This document shows positions 58,630-64,000 of a stretch of 64,000 nt of DNA, one piece after another. Source of the DNA: Maricaulis sp039978735 (lineage in GTDB: Bacteria; Pseudomonadota; Alphaproteobacteria; Caulobacterales; Maricaulaceae); NCBI RefSeq assembly GCF_039978735.1, contig NZ_JBDWAS010000035.1, positions 1 to 64,000 of the forward strand, in the 5' to 3' direction. Every line of letters begins with the position of its first letter. Position 1 is the first letter of the stretch. The notes beneath the pieces are model-generated. The model made no database searches. It saw only the letters and a program-made list of their open reading frames with translations, and was not told the origin of the DNA. The position numbers and the translations under genes are program-made.

Positions 58630-60000
58630 ATGCGAATTCTGATAGTTGGCAGCCTCGGCGGGCAATTGCACACCGCCACCAAGATCGCCCTGGACCGGGG
58701 CGCCAAGGTCTCCCAGGTCGACACGATCGAACAAGCCACCGCGCACCTGCGCGCCGGTCGCGGCGCCGACCTGCTCATGGTCGACCTGTCGCTGGACGTC
58801 CAGGCCCTGATCGCCGCCAACGAGGCCGAGCGCATCTCCGTGCCGGTCGTCGCCTGCGGCGTGAATGTCCGTCCGGAAGCCGCTGCGGCCGCGATCCGCG
58901 CCGGCGCCAAGGAATTCATCCCGATGCCGCCGGACGCCGACCTGATCGCCGCCGTCCTGGAAGCCATCGCCGACGATGAACGCCCGATGATTGCCCGCGA
59001 CCCGTCCATGCAGGCCGTCATCCACCTCGCCGACCGTATCGCCGCCTCCGACGCCTCCGTCCTCATCACGGGTGAAAGCGGCTCCGGTAAGGAAGTGATG
59101 GCGCGCTACGTCCACTCCAAGTCCAAGCGCGCTTCGGCCCCCTTCGTCTCCGTCAACTGCGCCGCGATCCCGGAAAACCTCCTGGAGTCGGAACTCTTCG
59201 GTCACGAGAAAGGCGCCTTCACCGGCGCGATTGCCCGCCGGGTGGGCAAGTTCGAGGAAGCCGATGGCGGCACGCTGCTGCTGGACGAAATCTCCGAGAT
59301 GGACATCCGCCTGCAGGCCAAGCTGCTGCGCGCCATCCAGGAGCGCGAAATCGACCGTGTCGGCGGCACCAAGCCGGTCAAGGTGAACATCCGCATCCTG
59401 GCGACCTCGAACCGCGACCTGCGCAAGGCCGTGGCCGAAGGCATCTTCCGCGAAGACCTGCTGTTCCGCCTGAACGTCGTCAACCTGGCGCTGCCGCCGC
59501 TGCGCGAACGCCCTGCCGACATCCTGGCCCTGGCCGAGCACTTCACCAAGAAGTATGCCACCGCCAACGCCATTGAGGAGCGGCCGATCTCCGAGGCTGC
59601 AAAGACCCAGCTCCTGGCCCGCGAATGGACCGGCAACGTCCGTGAACTGGAAAACGCCATGCACCGCGCGGTGCTGCTGGCATCCGGCCGCGAGATTACG
59701 CCGGACGCGATCCGCATGCCGGACGGTTCGGCCTTCACCGGTTCGGGCAACAGTGTCGCCCGCCAGGCCGCCGATGCCGCGCAATCGGTACAGACCGACA
59801 TGATCGGCCGCACCGTGGCCGAGGTGGAACAGGACCTGATCCTCAACACGCTCGACCATTGCCTGGGCAACCGGACCCATGCCGCCAACATTCTCGGCAT
59901 CTCGATCCGCACCCTGCGCAACAAGCTGAAACTCTACTCGGACCAGGGCGTGGATATTCCCGCACCCAACCAGCCCGTAACCGGCGCCTCCGTAGCCTGA
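58630..60000 (+). CDS. flbD: Sigma-54-dependent flagellar regulator FlbD
   Basis: Encodes 456 residues. The receiver-like domain (about 1-118) retains D52 and K94 but replaces the acidic pair near the N-terminus with GSLG at 7-10, so it is degenerate. The AAA+ domain has Walker A GESGSGKE (148-155) and the sigma-54 contact loop GAFTGA (195-200). A Fis-type HTH lies at about 415-440 (NRTHAANILGISIRTLRNKLKLY). It should activate the sigma-54 promoters of flgK and fliK. It sits in the fliF-flhA run. Confidence 0.95.
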   Translation: MRILIVGSLGGQLHTATKIALDRGAKVSQVDTIEQATAHLRAGRGADLLMVDLSLDVQALIAANEAERISVPVVACGVNVRPEAAAAAIRAGAKEFIPMPPDADLIAAVLEAIADDERPMIARDPSMQAVIHLADRIAASDASVLITGESGSGKEVMARYVHSKSKRASAPFVSVNCAAIPENLLESELFGHEKGAFTGAIARRVGKFEEADGGTLLLDEISEMDIRLQAKLLRAIQEREIDRVGGTKPVKVNIRILATSNRDLRKAVAEGIFREDLLFRLNVVNLALPPLRERPADILALAEHFTKKYATANAIEERPISEAAKTQLLAREWTGNVRELENAMHRAVLLASGREITPDAIRMPDGSAFTGSGNSVARQAADAAQSVQTDMIGRTVAEVEQDLILNTLDHCLGNRTHAANILGISIRTLRNKLKLYSDQGVDIPAPNQPVTGASVA

Positions 60001-60012
60001 TTGGACTAGATC

Positions 60013-62145
60013 GTGGTCGACACCGCAGCATCCGAAACCGCCGCATCCAATGCGGGCGGATTTGATACCCGCGCCTTCCTGAACCGCGTCATGCGCGGCG
60101 ACGTGGCGCTGGCCGTGGGCATTCTCGCCATCCTGGTGATGCTGCTCCTGCCCATGCCCCGCATGCTGCTGGACTTCTCGCTAGCCATCTCCATCTCGGT
60201 GTCGGTGCTGGTGTTGATGACCGCACTCTTCATCAAGAAGCCGCTGGAATTCTCGGCCTTTCCGGCGGTGCTGCTGATCACGACCCTCTTGCGTCTGGGC
60301 CTGAATATCGCCTCGACGCGCCTCATCCTGTCGCGCGGCCATGAAGGCACCAATGCGGCCGGCGAGGTGATCGAGGCCTTCGGCGCTTTCGTCATGCAGG
60401 GCAATGTCGTTATCGGCGTGATCGTGTTCTCGATCCTGGTGATCGTGAACTTCGTCGTCATCACCAAGGGTTCCGGCCGGATCGCGGAAGTCGCGGCCCG
60501 CTTCACCCTCGACGCCATGCCCGGCAAGCAGATGGCCATCGACGCCGATCTGTCTGCCGGCCTGATCAATGAAGACGAGGCGCGCAAGCGGCGCTCCGAG
60601 CTGGAAGGCGAAAGCAATTTCTTCGGCGCCATGGACGGTGCCTCGAAATTCGTGCGCGGCGATGCCATGGCCGGCCTGATGATCACGGCGATCAACCTGA
60701 TCGGCGGTATCATCATCGGTGTCGTGCAGTCGGGCATGTCCTTCCCGGACGCCGCCAGCGCCTACTCCACCCTGACGATCGGCGACGGCCTGGTCTCCCA
60801 GATCCCCGCCCTGATCATTTCCGTGGCTGCGGGCCTGCTCGTCTCCAAGGCCGGTGTCGACGGCGAAGCCGACAAGGCCGTGTTCGGCCAGCTGACCGCC
60901 AACCCGCAAGGTCTGGGCCTGGTTTCCGGCGTTGCCCTGATGGTCGGCATCCTGCCCGGCATGCCCTTCCTGCCCTTCGCCCTGATGGCGGCCGGTGCCG
61001 GTTCCCTGGCCTGGATGAATCGCGACATCGTCGAACGCAAGGCGCGCGAAGAGGAAGAGGCGAAGGCCGGCAAGGTTGCCGAAGAGGCCGCGAGCAAATC
61101 CAGCGGCGATGCGCCGATCGAGGAAAGCCTGGCCATCGACGAGCTGAAGATCGAGCTGGGCTATGGCCTGCTGCCGCTGATCAATGATGTCGACGGCCGC
61201 AAGCTGACCGACCAGATCAAGGCACTGCGCCGTTCGCTGGCCGAGGAGATGGGCTTTGTCACGCCGGCGGTCCGCATCGTCGACAACATGGCGCTGGGCA
61301 ATAACGAGTACACGATCCGCATCAAGGAGCTGGAAGCCGGCCGCGGCGAGCTGCGCCTGCACAAGCTGCTGGTCATGGATCCGGCCGGCCTGCCGATCGA
61401 TATGCCCGGCGAGCACGTGAAGGAGCCCACTTTCGGCCTGCCCGCGACCTGGATCGACGAAGGCATGCGCGAGGAAGCGACCTTCCGCGGCTACACCATT
61501 GTCGAACCGGCCGCCGTCCTGGTGACGCACCTGACCGAGCAGCTGCGCGAGAACATGGCGGACCTGCTGTCCTATGCCGAAGTCGAGAAGCTGATCGACA
61601 AGCTGTCGAAGGAACACAAGAAGCTGGTCGACGATATCGCGCCGGCACAGATCAGCCGCGCCGGCATCCAGCGCGTCCTGCAATCGCTGATCCGCGAGCG
61701 TGTCTCCATTCGCGACCTGTCCACGATCATGGAAGGCATCGCCGAAGCGAGCGCCACGACCCAGCATCTCGATGCGATCGTCGAACACGTCCGTACGCGT
61801 CTGGCCCGGCAGATCTGCCACGCCAACAAGTCCTTCGACGGCAACCTGCCTGTTCTGGCCCTCGGGCCGCAATGGGAACAGGCCTTCATTGAGTCGCTGA
61901 TCGGCGAGGGTGACCGCAAGCAGCTTGCGCTCGCGCCCTCCAAACTGCACGATTTTGTCGCCGCGATCAGAAACTCTTTTGAAACCGCATCAGCACAGGG
62001 TCAGGTTCCTGTACTGCTGACGAGCCCGATGATTCGTCCGTATGTGCGCTCCCTGGTGGAACGTTTCCGCCCGCAGACGGTGGTGATTTCGCAGAACGAG
62101 ATCCACCCCAGCGCACGTCTGAAGACTCTGGGCCATGTCGGCTGA
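60013..62145 (+). CDS. flhA: Flagellar biosynthesis export-gate protein FlhA
   Basis: Encodes 710 residues from GTG. The N-terminal half (about 28-345) has eight membrane helices and contains the FHIPEP signature region (RLGLNIASTRLILSRGHEG). The cytoplasmic half follows (ELKIELGYGLLPLINDVDGRKLTDQIKALRR). It forms the nonamer through which type III flagellar substrates enter. It begins 12 nt after flbD. A Glu/Lys/Ala-rich linker lies near 345-365. Confidence 0.96.
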   Translation: MVDTAASETAASNAGGFDTRAFLNRVMRGDVALAVGILAILVMLLLPMPRMLLDFSLAISISVSVLVLMTALFIKKPLEFSAFPAVLLITTLLRLGLNIASTRLILSRGHEGTNAAGEVIEAFGAFVMQGNVVIGVIVFSILVIVNFVVITKGSGRIAEVAARFTLDAMPGKQMAIDADLSAGLINEDEARKRRSELEGESNFFGAMDGASKFVRGDAMAGLMITAINLIGGIIIGVVQSGMSFPDAASAYSTLTIGDGLVSQIPALIISVAAGLLVSKAGVDGEADKAVFGQLTANPQGLGLVSGVALMVGILPGMPFLPFALMAAGAGSLAWMNRDIVERKAREEEEAKAGKVAEEAASKSSGDAPIEESLAIDELKIELGYGLLPLINDVDGRKLTDQIKALRRSLAEEMGFVTPAVRIVDNMALGNNEYTIRIKELEAGRGELRLHKLLVMDPAGLPIDMPGEHVKEPTFGLPATWIDEGMREEATFRGYTIVEPAAVLVTHLTEQLRENMADLLSYAEVEKLIDKLSKEHKKLVDDIAPAQISRAGIQRVLQSLIRERVSIRDLSTIMEGIAEASATTQHLDAIVEHVRTRLARQICHANKSFDGNLPVLALGPQWEQAFIESLIGEGDRKQLALAPSKLHDFVAAIRNSFETASAQGQVPVLLTSPMIRPYVRSLVERFRPQTVVISQNEIHPSARLKTLGHVG

Positions 62146-62178
62146 CCGGCCGGAACCCCCTTGTGAATTGAACCAACC

Positions 62179-63174
62179 ATGCGCCTGAAAACCTTCTCTG
62201 CCCCGTCCCTGACCCAGGCCATGGCCGATGTGCGCCGTGAAATGGGTCCGGATGCGGTGATCATTGCGACATCCGACGCGCCCGGCGGCGGTGTGCAGGT
62301 GCGTGCTGCGGCCGAGACGGCCTATGTCCGCGAACCGGCCGAACCGGTGCGTGAACGCTCCGAGCGGCTGCATGCCGAAGCCGAGATCGAACGCGGGATG
62401 CGTGAGGACAGTGATCTGGACCGGGTTATCCGGGCGCTCGGGTTTCACCGCACACCCGGTAGCGCAGCGCAGGCCCTGATCCGCGCGGCCCACGATCTGT
62501 CGGACGGCCAGGCAGTGGCCCGCCTCGCCCACGCGATCGAGAGCCGCTACACCTTCCAGCCGCTGCCGGCCGTGCCCGAGCATGCACTGCTGTTCGCGGG
62601 CACGCCAGGTGTCGGCAAGACTTCGGCGCTCGCGAAAACAGCGGCACGTGCGATCACTGCCGGCGCCAAACCCACCCTGATCTCGTGCGACGGCGAGCGC
62701 GCCGGCGCCGACGAGCGGCTGCGGGCCCTGGCCAAGCGCATGGGCGCCGAATTCCGCACCGCCGACGATCCGCGTGAAATGATCGATGCGGTCGCCGAGA
62801 TTGACGGCCCGGTCCTGATCGACAGCCCGGCGGTGAACCCGTTCGAGCTGGACGATCTGGACATGACGCTCGCTTTCGCCGACTCTGCGGGGGCTGAAAT
62901 CATCTATGTCTTCGATGCCGGGCTGACCCCCGAAGACGCCGAGGATGCCGCATCGCTGTTCGCCTCGATCGGCGCCAGCCGCTGCATCCCGGTAAAGCTC
63001 GATACCAGCCGGCGCCTCGGTGCGATCCTGGGCGTTGGTGAAACCGGGCTGGCCTTTGCCCAGATCTCCTCCACCCCCTTCATCGGGGGCGGACTGGCCC
63101 CGGCCACGCCGCTGCGGCTGGCCCGGGTTCTCATCGAAGACCGTGACACCCCGTTCGAAGAGGCGGACCAATGA
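62179..63174 (+). CDS. flhF: FlhF-like SRP-type GTPase
   Basis: Encodes 331 residues. The N-terminus RLKTFSAPSLTQAMADVRREMGPDAVIIAT and a Glu/Arg-rich linker precede the NG domain. The P-loop is GTPGVGKTS (141-149) and the specificity motif VKLD is near 275. The G3 motif, usually DTAGR, reads DSPAVN here, so GTP hydrolysis may be altered. FlhF sets polar flagellum position together with FlhG, whose gene overlaps by 4 nt. Dimorphic caulobacters need polar placement. Confidence 0.9.
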   Translation: MRLKTFSAPSLTQAMADVRREMGPDAVIIATSDAPGGGVQVRAAAETAYVREPAEPVRERSERLHAEAEIERGMREDSDLDRVIRALGFHRTPGSAAQALIRAAHDLSDGQAVARLAHAIESRYTFQPLPAVPEHALLFAGTPGVGKTSALAKTAARAITAGAKPTLISCDGERAGADERLRALAKRMGAEFRTADDPREMIDAVAEIDGPVLIDSPAVNPFELDDLDMTLAFADSAGAEIIYVFDAGLTPEDAEDAASLFASIGASRCIPVKLDTSRRLGAILGVGETGLAFAQISSTPFIGGGLAPATPLRLARVLIEDRDTPFEEADQ

Positions 63175-63971
63175 AGCTCGCATCCGCGCCGCAAGACCGC
63201 TCCGCAGGCCGCATCCTGGCCATTGCCTCCGGCAAGGGCGGGGTCGGCAAGACCGCGTCCGCAATCGGCATGGCCCATGCCTTCTCGCAGATGGGCGAAC
63301 GGGTCCTGCTGGTCGATGGCGATCTGGGCATGGCGAATATCGACGTCCAGCTGGGTCTCCAGCCTGCCGCCGACATCACCAGCGTACTCAACGGCAAGGT
63401 TTCCCTGACCGACGCGGTTGGGCCGGCCTTCGGCGGCTCCCAGAAGCGCGGCGGTTTCGATGTGATCTCCGGCCGCTCCGGCTCCGGCGCCCTGGCCAAT
63501 CTGGCCGGGCCCGGCCTGACCAAGCTGGCCTCGGGCGTCGCCGCGCTCGCCCTCTCCTATGATCGCGCCATCCTGGACCTCGCCGCCGGCGCCGACCGCG
63601 CGACGGTACGACTGGCGCTGACGGCAGACGATGTGGTGATCGTCATCAATGACGAGCCCACCTCGCTGACCGATGCCTACGCCTTTGTGAAAACGCTGCG
63701 CCTGCACGACGACGGCGCCGCGCCGCTGGTCGTCGTCAACAACGCGCCGGACATGATCACCGCGCGCGAGGCTTTCGGTGCCTTCAAGAAGACCTGCGAG
63801 GCCTTCCTCAGCTTCACGCCGACACTGGCCGGTATCGTACGGCGGGACGTCAACGTGCCGGCGGCGATCCGCAATCAGACCTGCGTATCCGTTCGCGCTC
63901 CGGCCTGCGATGCAGCCAAGGATCTGCAGGCACTTGCAGGATCACTCGCGCGCGGCAAAGAAGCGGCCTAA
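63171..63971 (+). CDS. flhG: FlhG/FleN-like MinD-family ATPase
   Basis: Encodes 266 residues. The deviant Walker A ILAIASGKGGVGKTASAIGMAHAF and the LLVDGDLGMANIDVQLG motif are typical of the MinD/ParA group in flagellar clusters. It regulates flagellar number and FlhF. Its start overlaps the flhF stop (ATGA). No amphipathic C-terminal helix is obvious. The following 29 nt to the window edge contain GGGGAG, probably the ribosome site of the next gene. Confidence 0.93.
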   Translation: MKLASAPQDRSAGRILAIASGKGGVGKTASAIGMAHAFSQMGERVLLVDGDLGMANIDVQLGLQPAADITSVLNGKVSLTDAVGPAFGGSQKRGGFDVISGRSGSGALANLAGPGLTKLASGVAALALSYDRAILDLAAGADRATVRLALTADDVVIVINDEPTSLTDAYAFVKTLRLHDDGAAPLVVVNNAPDMITAREAFGAFKKTCEAFLSFTPTLAGIVRRDVNVPAAIRNQTCVSVRAPACDAAKDLQALAGSLARGKEAA

Positions 63972-64000
63972 ACTGTCTCCCGGACGTAAGCGTAGGGGAG

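Overview
The window is high-GC DNA from an alphaproteobacterium. It carries a caulobacter-type flagellar cluster (flgK, flgL, fliK, flgD, flgE, sciP, fliF, fliG, a fliH/flbE-like gene, fliN, flbD, flhA, flhF, flhG), a SciP (DUF1153) cell-cycle regulator, CtrA-like and sigma-54 promoter motifs, and an ohr/ohrR pair. Together these suggest a motile dimorphic bacterium of the Caulobacterales / Maricaulales / Hyphomonadales group. My best guess is Maricaulaceae-like, but this rests on gene content and not on a search.

Layout. 1-4.1 kb: the end of an IS481-type element, intergenic repeats, and a leftward group lprI-like, GST, apt, then a secreted trypsin-like protease and mtnP. 4.1-6.8 kb: leftward petABC (cytochrome bc1). 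7-12.1 kb: rightward trmL, a DUF2235 hydrolase, hemF, an unknown gene, an AraC regulator and a CPBP protease. 12.1-14.9 kb: leftward DUF1285, CoA pyrophosphatase, DUF6111 and CCA-transferase genes, nearly all overlapping by a few bases. 15-21.7 kb: rightward MoxR, DUF58, BatA/DUF4159 and VWA membrane-protein operon. 21.8-23.5 kb: a small lipoprotein and two paralogous secreted proteins of unknown function. 23.5-25.3 kb: queC-queE (queuosine precursor) divergent from cutA. 25.3-28.5 kb: a CBS-domain hybrid histidine kinase, a small secreted Cys protein and a membrane-bound AraC regulator. A tandem array of palindromic repeats follows. 28.7-32.4 kb: a small membrane protein, an AhpD-like protein, tRNA-Met, a chemoreceptor and a TonB-domain protein. 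32.7-35.4 kb: an Ldh2-type dehydrogenase, divergent ohr/ohrR with paired operators, and a thioesterase. 35.7-41.6 kb: a leftward branched-chain 2-oxoacid dehydrogenase operon with a divergent Lrp/AsnC regulator. 41.5-46.5 kb: TetR, two paralogous small membrane proteins, a thiolase, a CPBP protease, an orphan ParD and mnmA. 46.5-64 kb: the flagellar cluster. flgK-flgL and fliK-flgD-flgE diverge from facing sigma-54 promoters. sciP and the long fliF-to-flhG run follow.

The most unusual structure is not a gene. A 45-nt nested-hairpin repeat recurs at least eight times in the first 29 kb. Its unpaired segments are constant, while both stems change in a compensatory way between copies. Other candidates worth checking are the secreted paralog pair with a shared promoter-like box, helically phased direct repeats between the flagellar sigma-54 promoters, an FlhF without the usual DTAGR motif, and a SciP gene preceded by a CtrA-like site.
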